A stretch of DNA of 64,000 nucleotides, taken from positions 744,001-808,000 of the forward strand of contig CAXXIY010000001.1 of the NCBI GenBank assembly GCA_963675995.2. The letters are read 5' to 3'. Origin of the DNA: JAAFHB01 sp963675995 (lineage in GTDB: Bacteria > Bacteroidota > Bacteroidia > Bacteroidales > Prolixibacteraceae). This document shows positions 1 to 8,429 of this stretch, in pieces; within the stretch, counting starts at the first letter, position 1; each line of letters starts with the position of its first letter. Under the pieces are notes generated by a model. It worked only from the letters and a program-made list of their open reading frames with translations, searched no databases and was not told the origin of the DNA. The translations under genes and the position numbers were made by a program.

Positions 1-1
1 A

Positions 2-1108
2 GCCGATTCATTTCACATTGAGGAGAGTACCGTCTTAAGAAATCAGAATCTCTCTGATATTCTGATAGATCGGGGTGTTACTGCACAGGCAGTCGATCAG
101 ATTGCAAAAAATTCCATTCCTGTATTTGATGTGCGAAAAATGAAGGCTGGAAACCGGATTACCATGTTTTACTCAAAGGATGCAAACAGAACACCACAAT
201 ATCTGGCATACCAGAATAATGATGTAGATTATTACCTCTATTCCCTTTCGGGTGATTTAAAGGTAACTTCAGGCAAACATGAGGTGACCACGAAGAGAAG
301 AACGGTATCGGGAGTCATCAGCTCATCATTGTGGAATGCAATGAAGGCAAGCAATATAAGTCCCTTGTTAGCTGTTGAATTGTCAGATATTTATGCCTGG
401 ACCATCGATTTCTTTGCTATTCAGAAAGGGGATCAATTTACCGTCATTTATGATGAAGATTTTGTTGGCGGGGAGTCCATAGGTCTGGGAAAGGTCTATA
501 CCGCATCTTTTACACAGGGAGGAACCGTGTTTTATGCCATCCGTTTTACCCAGGAGGATGGCGACAGTTTCTTTGACGAAAAGGGGACTAACCTTAAAAA
601 GGCTTTTCTTAAAGCTCCGCTGAAATTTTCACGGATCAGCTCCCGCTTTTCCAATAACAGGATGCACCCCGTACTCCGGATTGTAAGGCCCCATCATGGT
701 GTCGACTATGCGGCAGCCACAGGTACTCCGGTTTATACGATAGGAGATGGGATAGTGCTTCAAAAGAGTTATCAGCCTGCTGGGGGGGGAAACTTTGTAA
801 AGATCAAACACAATTCGGTATATTCCACCACTTATATGCACTTATCCAAATTCGCTGCAGGTCTTAAAACCGGCTCACATGTCAGGCAGGGAGAGGTGAT
901 CGGGTATGTTGGGTCCACCGGGCTTGCATCGGGTCCGCATCTCGATTTCAGGGTTTTTATGGGTGGCACAGCTGTTGATCCGCTAAAAGTGAAATCAGAT
1001 CCGGGTAAACCCATTGATCCTGTAAATCTCAGTAAATTTAATGTTCTGAGGGATTCTGTAGTAAAACTTCTGAACACCGTACCCCGGACGGTCGCCGATT
1101 TAAAATAA
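2..1108 (+). CDS. M23 family metallopeptidase (LytM domain), 5' end outside window
   Basis: The frame is open from the first codon of the window, so the gene begins upstream; a GTG at 131 is internal, because the codons before it read as a normal LysM/OapA-like N-terminal part (ILIDRGVTAQAVDQIA, PVFDVRKMKAGN). The C-terminal LytM/M23 domain follows, with HHGVD (zinc His and Asp), TYMHLS (catalytic His) and GPHLDFR near the end. Family knowledge: these are envelope peptidoglycan DD-endopeptidases, or inactive activators of amidases. The usual HxH at the last site is here H-L-D (Asp codon 944-946), so one zinc ligand is replaced. The gene converges on manC with 42 bases between the stops. The family call is firm; catalytic activity is uncertain. 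Confidence 0.9.
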   Translation, partial: ADSFHIEESTVLRNQNLSDILIDRGVTAQAVDQIAKNSIPVFDVRKMKAGNRITMFYSKDANRTPQYLAYQNNDVDYYLYSLSGDLKVTSGKHEVTTKRRTVSGVISSSLWNAMKASNISPLLAVELSDIYAWTIDFFAIQKGDQFTVIYDEDFVGGESIGLGKVYTASFTQGGTVFYAIRFTQEDGDSFFDEKGTNLKKAFLKAPLKFSRISSRFSNNRMHPVLRIVRPHHGVDYAAATGTPVYTIGDGIVLQKSYQPAGGGNFVKIKHNSVYSTTYMHLSKFAAGLKTGSHVRQGEVIGYVGSTGLASGPHLDFRVFMGGTAVDPLKVKSDPGKPIDPVNLSKFNVLRDSVVKLLNTVPRTVADLK

Positions 1109-1150
1109 GCGGGAGAAATTCTCAGGTTTGAATAATCCTCAACTCTTTTT

Positions 1151-2245
1151 CTACATTTTGTTGTTTCCGTCAGAGAGCATAACATCAGCAACAAACTGAC
1201 GTATCTGCTGCTCGTCATTCTTTCTACAAATTAACAGCGTCTTCTCTGATTCAACGACAATATAATCCTTGAGACCCTGAATTACAGCAATTTTATTATC
1301 CGGCATATTGACAATGCAATCTTTGGTATCATAAAGGAAAATTCGGTTCCCGCTAACGGCATTGGCAGCAAGATCCTTTTTATGATTATCGTAGAGCGAT
1401 CCCCAGGTACCCAGATCAGACCAGCCAAAGTCGGCGCACATGACATAAACATTATCCGCTTTTTCCATCACCCCGTAGTCGATCGAGATATTGGGACATT
1501 CCGAATATACTTTATTTATAAATTGAACTTCATTGGGAGTATTGATATGTTTTTTCCCATAGTCGAACAGGGCAGCCATTTCGGGCAAATGTCTGATAAA
1601 GGCATTCAGTATCGCTTTGGCTGACCATATAAAAATTCCGGAATTCCAATAAAACTCTCCGGTTTCAATGAATAACTCTGCCATCTTACGGTCGGGCTTT
1701 TCCGTAAAGGTCTTCACCCTGAATAGATTCTCTTTCTGTTCAAATTCCACTTTTTCAGCCACCTGGATATAACCATATCCTGTTTCGGGACGAAGGGGAT
1801 GGAGTCCCAGTGTAAGAAGTACATCTTTTCCGGTTACGTACCTTAGCCCGTTATTGATCTCCTCCTCAAAATAATCCTGTTTTAAAATCAAATGGTCAGA
1901 GGGAGCTACAATCACATTGGCATCAGGGCAGATACTCAGAATCTTATAGGTAGCATAAGCAATGCAGGGGGCTGTATTACGTCGTAATGGTTCTGACAAA
2001 ACCTGTGAATTCTTCAACATTGGAAGTTGACTGATTACAAGTTCCTTGTGATTTTCACTGGTAACTACCAGGAAATTGGCAGGCGGAATGATATTCGAGA
2101 AGCGGTCATAGGTGAGCTGAAGAAGAGAACGTCCGACACCGAGAATATCTAAAAACTGTTTCGGCTTCTCGACAGTGCTCAATGGCCAGAACCGACTTCC
2201 AATACCCCCCGCCATAATAACACAATAATTATTGCAATTTTCCAT
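1151..2245 (-). CDS. manC: Mannose-1-phosphate guanylyltransferase
   Basis: This enzyme makes GDP-mannose from mannose-1-phosphate and GTP in the cytoplasm, for glycan, LPS or exopolysaccharide synthesis. The N-terminus has the nucleotidyltransferase signature MAGGIGSRFWPLS followed by EKPKQFL (about residues 11-31). Later motifs are APSDHL, ETGYGYI, FTEKPD and FYWNSGIF. At 364 residues it is the short monofunctional form, without the C-terminal phosphomannose isomerase domain of bifunctional AlgA/ManC proteins. It is divergent from the MlaE-like permease gene, with about 97 bases between them. The ATG at 2245 fits the family N-terminus, since the AGG loop begins about ten residues in. Confidence 0.92.
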   Translation of the reverse strand: MENCNNYCVIMAGGIGSRFWPLSTVEKPKQFLDILGVGRSLLQLTYDRFSNIIPPANFLVVTSENHKELVISQLPMLKNSQVLSEPLRRNTAPCIAYATYKILSICPDANVIVAPSDHLILKQDYFEEEINNGLRYVTGKDVLLTLGLHPLRPETGYGYIQVAEKVEFEQKENLFRVKTFTEKPDRKMAELFIETGEFYWNSGIFIWSAKAILNAFIRHLPEMAALFDYGKKHINTPNEVQFINKVYSECPNISIDYGVMEKADNVYVMCADFGWSDLGTWGSLYDNHKKDLAANAVSGNRIFLYDTKDCIVNMPDNKIAVIQGLKDYIVVESEKTLLICRKNDEQQIRQFVADVMLSDGNNKM

Positions 2246-2342
2246 CCGTTTATTTTTGCTTAAAATTATCTATTTTTTTGAAATAAACATAGCATCATTT
2301 CAGGGTATTCGTCTTTATCTGTAGTTAGACGCCCTCACTTCA

Positions 2343-3131
2343 TTGAATAAATTATTTGTATTTTTATCGAAAAATTTAAACATTGATTTTGTGAATGTAT
2401 TTTATCATATCGGACAATACTTTTTACTGCTGGTAAGGGTATTTAAGAAACCAGAGAAGAATTCGATCTATCGCCGACAATTAGTCCTCGAGATTGAAAA
2501 GCTGGGAATTAATTCGATTGGAATCGTCGCAGTCATCTCTGTTTTCATGGGTGGGATTATCACACTACAATTGACTTATAACATGGTAAGTCCCTTAATG
2601 CCAAATTACATTATCGGACTTGGGAACCGCGATACCCTGATTCTTGAATTCTCATCGACTGTTCTTAGCCTGATGCTCGCCGGAAAAGTTGGTTCAAATA
2701 TCGCCTCTGAACTGGGAAGCATGAGAATAACAGAGCAAATTGATTCAATGGAGATTATGGGAGTAAATTCGGCTTCATACCTGATTCTTCCTAAGATTAT
2801 CGCCGTGGTTTTTATGAGCCCGCTTTTGTTTATCATTAGCGTTGGTTGTGGATTATTTGGTGGTTTAATTACCGGACCACTTTCAGGTACTGTCACAGTC
2901 GCCACCTATGTAACCGGAATGACCACCCTTTTTGTCCCCTTTTATGTTACCTTTTCGATCATCAAAACTTTTGTGTTCGGATTTTTAATTGCCACTGTCC
3001 CCGCTTATCTGGGATATTATGTGCAGGGGGGAGCTCTTGAGGTTGGGCGTGCAAGTACAAAGGCGGTAGTTAATACCAGTATTCTTATTCTGTTTTTCGA
3101 CCTTGTCCTTACTCAATTGCTTTTCAAATGA
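2343..3131 (+). CDS. MlaE-family ABC transporter permease
   Basis: This is the inner-membrane permease of a phospholipid/lipid ABC transporter (MlaE/YrbE family), which moves lipids between inner and outer membrane for outer-membrane asymmetry. Several hydrophobic segments surround the conserved family core, including EIEKLGINSIGIVAVISVFMG, AGKVGSNIASELGSM and TEQIDSMEIMGV. The start is a TTG at 2343, because an in-frame TAG lies at 2322 and no ATG is available; a GTG at 2391 is an alternative. The stop overlaps the ATPase start by four bases (ATGA), so the two are translationally coupled. No MlaD (MCE) gene follows within the window; it must be encoded elsewhere. Confidence 0.92.
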   Translation: MNKLFVFLSKNLNIDFVNVFYHIGQYFLLLVRVFKKPEKNSIYRRQLVLEIEKLGINSIGIVAVISVFMGGIITLQLTYNMVSPLMPNYIIGLGNRDTLILEFSSTVLSLMLAGKVGSNIASELGSMRITEQIDSMEIMGVNSASYLILPKIIAVVFMSPLLFIISVGCGLFGGLITGPLSGTVTVATYVTGMTTLFVPFYVTFSIIKTFVFGFLIATVPAYLGYYVQGGALEVGRASTKAVVNTSILILFFDLVLTQLLFK

Positions 3132-3898
3132 TTGAAATTAAAAATGTTTGTAAGTCTTTCGAAGGTCGTGAGGTACTCAAGGAGATTTCCGCCGTTTTCG
3201 AAAAAGGGAAAACCAATCTGATCATCGGCCAGAGTGGTTCCGGAAAGACCGTTCTACTCAAGTCAATCGTTGGCCTGTTTGATATCGAATGTGGTGAAAT
3301 TCTGTTTGATGGACGGGACCTTCGGACCATGGACTTTAAAGAACAGAAATCACTCCGCCAGGAGATTGGGATGGTTTTCCAAAACGGGGCACTTTTCGAT
3401 TCCCTTACGGTCGAAGAGAATGTTCGGTTCCCGATGGATATGTTTACCACCAAGACCATGAAAGAGAAAGCATTGAGACTGAATTTTTGTCTGGACAGGG
3501 TGAATATCAAAGGATCGAATCACTTATATCCATCTGAGATTTCGGGTGGAATGCGGAAACGGGTTGCCATTGCCAGGGCTATTGCACTCAATCCCAAATA
3601 CCTGTTCTGTGATGAGCCTAACTCGGGACTTGACCCCGTAACCTCAATCCTGATCGACTCGCTCATTAAGGATATCACCGCTGAGTTTGACATTACCACA
3701 ATCATCAATACCCACGATATGAATTCGGTAATGGAGATTGGCGACAAGATACTTTTTATCTCAGAAGGGCAAAAATGTTGGGAAGGAAATAGTACCCAGA
3801 TTTTCAATACCAGAAATAAAAAGCTGAATGCCTTTGTATTTGCATCACCTTTTTCAAAGAAATTCAGGGAATTAAAACAAATGGAGGATGACGAATGA
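3128..3898 (+). CDS. MlaF-type ABC transporter ATP-binding protein
   Basis: Cytoplasmic ATPase that powers the MlaE-type lipid transporter. Visible motifs in order: Walker A GQSGSGKT near residue 36, Q-loop VFQNGALFDSLTV (typical of MlaF), signature SGGMRKRVAIARA, Walker B YLFCDEPNSGLDP and an H-loop NTHD. Its 256 residues match a single nucleotide-binding domain. It overlaps the permease upstream and the DUF4296 lipoprotein downstream by four bases each, giving a tight three-gene operon. Assignment to the MlaF group rests on the SGGM(R/K)KRV signature and the permease partner. Confidence 0.92.
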   Translation: MIEIKNVCKSFEGREVLKEISAVFEKGKTNLIIGQSGSGKTVLLKSIVGLFDIECGEILFDGRDLRTMDFKEQKSLRQEIGMVFQNGALFDSLTVEENVRFPMDMFTTKTMKEKALRLNFCLDRVNIKGSNHLYPSEISGGMRKRVAIARAIALNPKYLFCDEPNSGLDPVTSILIDSLIKDITAEFDITTIINTHDMNSVMEIGDKILFISEGQKCWEGNSTQIFNTRNKKLNAFVFASPFSKKFRELKQMEDDE

Positions 3899-4287
3899 GA
3901 AATTTTTTGCCCATTATAATTATTACACTGCTATTTGGCTGCACGTTGAATAGTACTCCTAAAGGGATTATGTCTGCCAGAGAGATCACCCCTGTTCTTG
4001 TTGATATTCATCTGGCTGAAGGGATATTTACCTTGAGAAGTTCACTGAATATTACACGTGAAAACTTTCACGAAGACCTTTATCTTTCGGTATTGAAGAA
4101 ACATAAAATTGATCAGAAGGTTTTTGAAGCCTCAGTATTGTATTATGGAAAACATCCGGAAAAATACAAACAGATATACGATGATGTAGTTGACCGGTTG
4201 AACGAGATGGATGTAAGATCCAAGGCTAAAGACTCTATACAAAATGCAAAGTTAAAGCCGGTAGACACGGCAAAGATTAAAAAGTAG
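3895..4287 (+). CDS. DUF4296 domain lipoprotein
   Basis: A small exported protein of 130 residues. It begins with a lipoprotein signal peptide (MRNFLPIIIITLLFGC; Cys16 would be lipidated). The DUF4296 core follows, with PVLVDIHLAEGIF, a helical stretch and FEASVLYYGKHPEKYKQIYDDVVDRL. The tail is lysine-rich. The function of DUF4296 is unknown; it is common in Bacteroidota. It is translationally coupled to the ABC ATPase (ATGA overlap) and only six bases from the amidohydrolase, so it is probably co-transcribed with both. A role in envelope lipid traffic is a guess from position only. Confidence 0.85.
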   Translation: MRNFLPIIIITLLFGCTLNSTPKGIMSAREITPVLVDIHLAEGIFTLRSSLNITRENFHEDLYLSVLKKHKIDQKVFEASVLYYGKHPEKYKQIYDDVVDRLNEMDVRSKAKDSIQNAKLKPVDTAKIKK

Positions 4288-4293
4288 CTGTTT

Positions 4294-5487
4294 ATGCGCA
4301 AGTTATCTGCTCATTACATCTTTACCGGTACGGGTGCAGTTTTGTCTAAAGGAATTATTACCCTAACTGATGATGGTTTTGTAGCAGATCTCACCGACAC
4401 AAACGGTGAACTTGAAGAGATGGCCGGTGTGGAATTCTTCAGCGGCGTAATTACTCCGGGATTTGTTAATGCGCACTGCCACCTTGAACTATCTCATCTG
4501 CGTTCCGTTTTCCCCGAAAAGAGCGGATTACCCGGTTTTCTTAAAAATGTTGTTGAACAGCGTAACCTTGAGGAGAACCGTGTGATCGAAGAAGCCTGTA
4601 AAGCTGATTTTGAACTTTGGAAAAATGGCGTTGTGGCAGTGGGTGATATCTCGAATACAACCGCCACTTTCCCTCTAAAATCAACTTCAAAAATAGTTTA
4701 TCACACATTTATAGAAGCACTTGGATTTTCACCACAACGGGCTGAGAAAGCATTCTCGTGGGCGATGCATTGCTACAAGGAAGCTCAGGAACAAGGGTTA
4801 TCTGCTTCGGTGGTTCCCCATTCCCCTTATGCAATTTCGAAACCGTTGTTCGACAGAATTTCGGAGTTTGCCGAAAATCAAGGCGCTTTATTATCAATGC
4901 ACAGCCAGGAGTCTTCCGATGAAGATGATTTATACTTTTCGGGGAAAGGGGGTATTTTCCACCACCTGACAGAAAATCTTGCGCTGGATCTCTCTTCTTT
5001 TCAACCAACCGGGAAATCGGCGCTGGAAACTGTAATTGGATGGTTACCCAAAGAAAACAACCTTTTACTCGTTCACAATATCCAAACCAGGCAGGAAGAT
5101 ATCGATCTGATTGAAAATACAAGGTCATTAAAAAAAACATGGTTTGTAATTTGTCCCAAATCGAATCTTTATATTGAAAACCGCCTCCCCGATTTTGAAC
5201 TTTTCCATAAAAATAAGCTGCAGATTTGCCTGGGAACCGACAGTCTCGCTTCGAACCGGAAACTCTCGGTTCTCGAAGAGATGAAAACCATCCAAACCCA
5301 TTTCCCTGATCTCCCCTTTGCCGAAATTATTGTATGGGCAACACGTAACGGTGCTCAGGCACTGCGGATGGACCGTTGGGCAGGGACCATTCAAAAAGGG
5401 ATGCAGCCAGGGATCAATCTGATTACTGGAATGGATTTGCAACACCTTCAATTACAACCTCATTCAAAAGTAAAGAAGCTGATGTAA
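4294..5487 (+). CDS. Amidohydrolase family protein (TRZ/ATZ-like deaminase)
   Basis: A 397-residue metal-dependent hydrolase of the chlorohydrolase/deaminase branch of the amidohydrolase superfamily. Metal and active-site motifs are present in the right order: HCHLELSH (His61 and His63), MHSQESSDE (His203), VHNIQ (His261) and CLGTDSLAS (Asp315). This family includes aminofutalosine, S-adenosylhomocysteine and guanine deaminases. The substrate cannot be fixed from motifs; aminofutalosine deaminase is a reasonable candidate in this phylum. It is the fourth gene of the plus-strand run that begins with the MlaE-like permease. No signal peptide is seen, so it is cytoplasmic. Confidence 0.85.
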   Translation: MRKLSAHYIFTGTGAVLSKGIITLTDDGFVADLTDTNGELEEMAGVEFFSGVITPGFVNAHCHLELSHLRSVFPEKSGLPGFLKNVVEQRNLEENRVIEEACKADFELWKNGVVAVGDISNTTATFPLKSTSKIVYHTFIEALGFSPQRAEKAFSWAMHCYKEAQEQGLSASVVPHSPYAISKPLFDRISEFAENQGALLSMHSQESSDEDDLYFSGKGGIFHHLTENLALDLSSFQPTGKSALETVIGWLPKENNLLLVHNIQTRQEDIDLIENTRSLKKTWFVICPKSNLYIENRLPDFELFHKNKLQICLGTDSLASNRKLSVLEEMKTIQTHFPDLPFAEIIVWATRNGAQALRMDRWAGTIQKGMQPGINLITGMDLQHLQLQPHSKVKKLM

Positions 5488-5536
5488 ATTGACAAAGTTT
5501 AGGACAGTTTCAACTTAAGATATTAAAGACAATATT

Positions 5537-6319
5537 ATGCCAACTTTTCTTTTTGATCAAACTGTATTCGGACCAGTTGTTAGCCGAAGATTAGGTATTT
5601 CTCTTGGAATCAACTTATTACCAAACGATTCAAAATTATGTTCCTTTGACTGTATCTATTGTGAATGTGGTTGGAATCCTGAAAAGGGAAGTGTAAGGGC
5701 CATCCTTCCCCCGAGGAGTGAGGTAAGTCGGTTGCTCAGGAAAAAATTGGAAGTGATGAAACGTGAGGATAATTTACCCGATGTGATCACCTTTGCCGGA
5801 AATGGTGAGCCCACCATCCATCCCGACTTTTCAGATATTATTGAGGATACCTTGCTTATTAGAGCTGAATTCTGTCCAAATGCACGAATTGCAGTTCTTT
5901 CCAATTCTACAATGCTGCATAAAATGAAGGTAGTTGAGGCGCTGAAAAAGGTGGATGACAACATTCTGAAACTCGATTCCGGAATTCTCTCCACCATCAG
6001 ATTGCTGGATCAGCCAGTGGGAAGATTTAATTTGGAGAAGGTAGTGAATCATTTGAAACTGTTTAATGGTCACCAAATCATACAAACCATGTTTATCAGA
6101 GGATCATACAATGGTGAGGCGATTGATAACACGACAGAGCCGGAATTGGTGGCCTGGATTGAACTTCTCCAACAGATCCGACCAAAATCTGTAATGATAT
6201 ACACCATTGCGCGCGATACCCCTGCAAAAGACCTTCGGAAGGTTTCGACGGAAGAGCTGGAGACCATTGCCATCAGGGTCAGAAAGGAGACCGGACTTGA
6301 AGTTCAGGTAAGTGGTTAG
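5537..6319 (+). CDS. Radical SAM protein (COG0731-like)
   Basis: A 260-residue radical SAM enzyme. The 4Fe-4S cysteines form C35-S-F-D-C39-I-Y-C42, the CxxxCxxC motif, followed by the glycine-containing SAM-binding strand TFAGNGEPTIHPDF. Later motifs LDSG and LDQPVGRFN are typical of the wyosine-synthesis-like COG0731 group found widely in bacteria without tRNA-wyosine, where the function is unknown. No auxiliary cluster-binding domain is visible. It lies 49 bases after the amidohydrolase and may be co-transcribed with it. The family is certain; the reaction is not. Confidence 0.88.
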   Translation: MPTFLFDQTVFGPVVSRRLGISLGINLLPNDSKLCSFDCIYCECGWNPEKGSVRAILPPRSEVSRLLRKKLEVMKREDNLPDVITFAGNGEPTIHPDFSDIIEDTLLIRAEFCPNARIAVLSNSTMLHKMKVVEALKKVDDNILKLDSGILSTIRLLDQPVGRFNLEKVVNHLKLFNGHQIIQTMFIRGSYNGEAIDNTTEPELVAWIELLQQIRPKSVMIYTIARDTPAKDLRKVSTEELETIAIRVRKETGLEVQVSG

Positions 6320-6393
6320 GGAAATAAGCAATAGCGGTGACATCCCCATCCGAAAGGGATCTATCTTACTTTATCTATAATTATATCAACTGA

Positions 6394-7206
6394 TTACAAC
6401 GGACGAATCTTGATGTTTCGAAACCAGACATCCTCTCCATGATCCTGTAATCCAATCAACCCCTCTTTGGCAATGTTTTCCCAGTCGGGATTCAGACCTG
6501 GGAATTTTGATTTGGAGACCAGTGTTTTCCATTCAGGCGTCCAGAGCTCATATTCAAGAATTTGCACCCCATTTTGCCGATGGATGACTTTCCCATTCAA
6601 ACAAATAATTTCAACTGAATTCCATTCTCCCGCAGGTCGTGCATTTTGAGGGTTGGCAGGAATAATATCGTAAAGTGAGCCTGCTTTTCGGTTGCCATCC
6701 TTTCCCCTGAAGGAATCGGGATTTTTTTCATTGTCGAGAATCTGCATCTCGGGTGCACTTTTATATAATGGCCAGCCGGCTACCTCTCTTCCAAGATAAA
6801 AAATTCCCGAATTTCCACCTTCTGTAATTTTCCATTCCATCCGGAGATCAAAATCGGAGAAGAGCCGGTTTGAATAGACGATATCCCCGCCATCGGCTTT
6901 ACCTGCTTCTCCTCGGCTTGCTTCTCCCCTGCACCGGAGGGTCCCCTCCTCAACAACCCATGAGGCTGGAAAATTTGTTTTATTGTAACCCCTCCATCCT
7001 GTTGATGTTGACCCATCAAACAACAAAATCCAATCCTGTGCCTTTTCGGCTTCAGTCAGCTGATTGACTGGCCCTTTTTCGCAGCATGGCACAGCTTCGG
7101 GCAGCTTGCTGACAATCTTTGAATTTTCGCCGCTTTTTTTGGTTCCGATCCGGCAACCTGATAACAACAACAGCAGAAGGGTGAGATAAATAATTAAATT
7201 TTTCAT
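6394..7206 (-). CDS. DUF1080 (3-keto-disaccharide hydrolase-like) lipoprotein
   Basis: An exported lipoprotein of 270 residues with a signal peptide ending LLLLLSGC (lipidated Cys near residue 18). The rest is one DUF1080 domain, a concanavalin-like jelly roll, with the conserved blocks WILLFDGSTSTGWRGY, GGNSGIFYLGREV, PEMQILDNE, AGSLYDIIPA, GEWNSVEI and EGLIGLQDHGEDVWFRNIKI. Some DUF1080 proteins hydrolyse 3-keto-glycosides. It is paralogous to the gene at 35493-36230, which has a type I signal peptide instead. It stands alone, convergent with the radical SAM gene and divergent from pfkA. Confidence 0.88.
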   Translation of the reverse strand: MKNLIIYLTLLLLLLSGCRIGTKKSGENSKIVSKLPEAVPCCEKGPVNQLTEAEKAQDWILLFDGSTSTGWRGYNKTNFPASWVVEEGTLRCRGEASRGEAGKADGGDIVYSNRLFSDFDLRMEWKITEGGNSGIFYLGREVAGWPLYKSAPEMQILDNEKNPDSFRGKDGNRKAGSLYDIIPANPQNARPAGEWNSVEIICLNGKVIHRQNGVQILEYELWTPEWKTLVSKSKFPGLNPDWENIAKEGLIGLQDHGEDVWFRNIKIRPL

Positions 7207-7263
7207 TTTTAACCATTTAGTAAGAATGATTCAAAATTACAATAAAATGATGATTGTAATAAA

Positions 7264-7293
7264 TTTGGTCAGGCAAAATATGTATTAGATTTG
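7264..7293 (+). promoter_or_regulatory. Bacteroidota-type promoter for pfkA
   Basis: TTTG at 7264-7267, an 18-base spacer, then TAGATTTG at 7286-7293. This matches the phylum's -33 TTTG and -7 TAnnTTTG boxes. The start codon lies 60 bases downstream, so the leader is about 50 bases. No other good match is seen in this divergent gap. Confidence 0.7.
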
Positions 7294-7353
7294 TAACTAA
7301 GAAATTTTAAAAAAATTATCATTTAAACAAAGATTATTTATAACCGACTGTTT

Positions 7354-8376
7354 ATGGGTAAAAAGATTGCAATCCTCACAGCAGGTGGCGACTGTCCGGG
7401 ATTAAATGCCGCCATAAGAGGCGTTGGAAAGACCGCAATTGTAAATCACGATATGAAGGTAATCGGCTTTACAGCCGGGTTCAGCGGTTTAATCCGAAAA
7501 GAGTATGTTGAACTTGATGAAAACAAGCTCTCTGGAATTCTTACACTTGGGGGAACCATACTTGGGACATCGCGGGAAAAACCTTTTAAACTCGAAAAAG
7601 GGTTAACCTTCAATAATAAACCGGGTTTGATCAAGAAAAATTATGAAGAGCTTGGATTGGATTGCGTGGTTTGCATCGGTGGAAATGGGACGATGAAAAC
7701 CGCACATCTCCTCTCCCTGGAGGGGCTTAATGTAATTGGTATTCCAAAAACAATTGATAATGACGTTTTTGGTACCGAGATCACTTTTGGGTTTGATTCA
7801 GCTGTGAGTATTGCAACTGAAGCAATTGACCGCCTGCACTCCACCGCCAACTCGCATCAAAGGGCAATGGTGATCGAAGTAATGGGGCACAATGCAGGGT
7901 GGATTGCCCTTTATGCCGGAATTGCAGGTGGTGGCGATATTATTCTCATCCCGGAAATCGGTTATGACATCAACAAGGTTTGTCGAATAATTGAAGAGCG
8001 GTTTTCGAAAGGAAAAATTTCTGCCATTGTCGTGGTTGCTGAAGGGATCGAAAAACCCGAAAACATTTCAGCCGCCTCCTATATCGTTTCAAAGATCCAG
8101 CAACTTACCAATATTGAGGCACGCGAAACAAGGTTGGGTTATGTACAGCGCGGAGGAAGCCCGTCAGCAATGGACCGGATTCTGGCTACCCGTTATGGGG
8201 CTTATGCAGCTGAACTGATTGCAAAGGGGGAATATGGACAGATGGTTGCAATTCACGGTGATGTTCTAAGTTCTGTTCCGCTTGAAGAAGTTGGAGGAAA
8301 ACTCAGTCTGGTAGATCCAAACCATCTATTGATTAAAAAAGCACGGAATATGGGGGTGCTTTTCGGAGATGAATGA
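7354..8376 (+). CDS. pfkA: 6-phosphofructokinase, atypical phosphate-donor signature
   Basis: Catalyses fructose-6-phosphate to fructose-1,6-bisphosphate in glycolysis. The 340-residue PFK fold is complete: GGDCPGLNA (11-19), CIGGNGTMKTA (108-117), PKTIDND (131-137) with the catalytic Asp, an MGHNAGW segment (177-183) and LGYVQRGGSPSAMD. The donor loop is unusual. E. coli ATP-PFK has GGDGS and PGTIDND; pyrophosphate enzymes have GGDD and PKTIDND. Here GGNGT is combined with PKTIDND, as in the group III or mixed PFKs. ATP or PPi use therefore cannot be assumed. A good promoter lies upstream and the DUF1573 gene follows after 53 bases. Confidence 0.92.
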   Translation: MGKKIAILTAGGDCPGLNAAIRGVGKTAIVNHDMKVIGFTAGFSGLIRKEYVELDENKLSGILTLGGTILGTSREKPFKLEKGLTFNNKPGLIKKNYEELGLDCVVCIGGNGTMKTAHLLSLEGLNVIGIPKTIDNDVFGTEITFGFDSAVSIATEAIDRLHSTANSHQRAMVIEVMGHNAGWIALYAGIAGGGDIILIPEIGYDINKVCRIIEERFSKGKISAIVVVAEGIEKPENISAASYIVSKIQQLTNIEARETRLGYVQRGGSPSAMDRILATRYGAYAAELIAKGEYGQMVAIHGDVLSSVPLEEVGGKLSLVDPNHLLIKKARNMGVLFGDE

Positions 8377-8429
8377 TTTTTAAATCAGACATTTCAAAAA
8401 ATAAGGAATGAACTGTTTAATAACGATAA

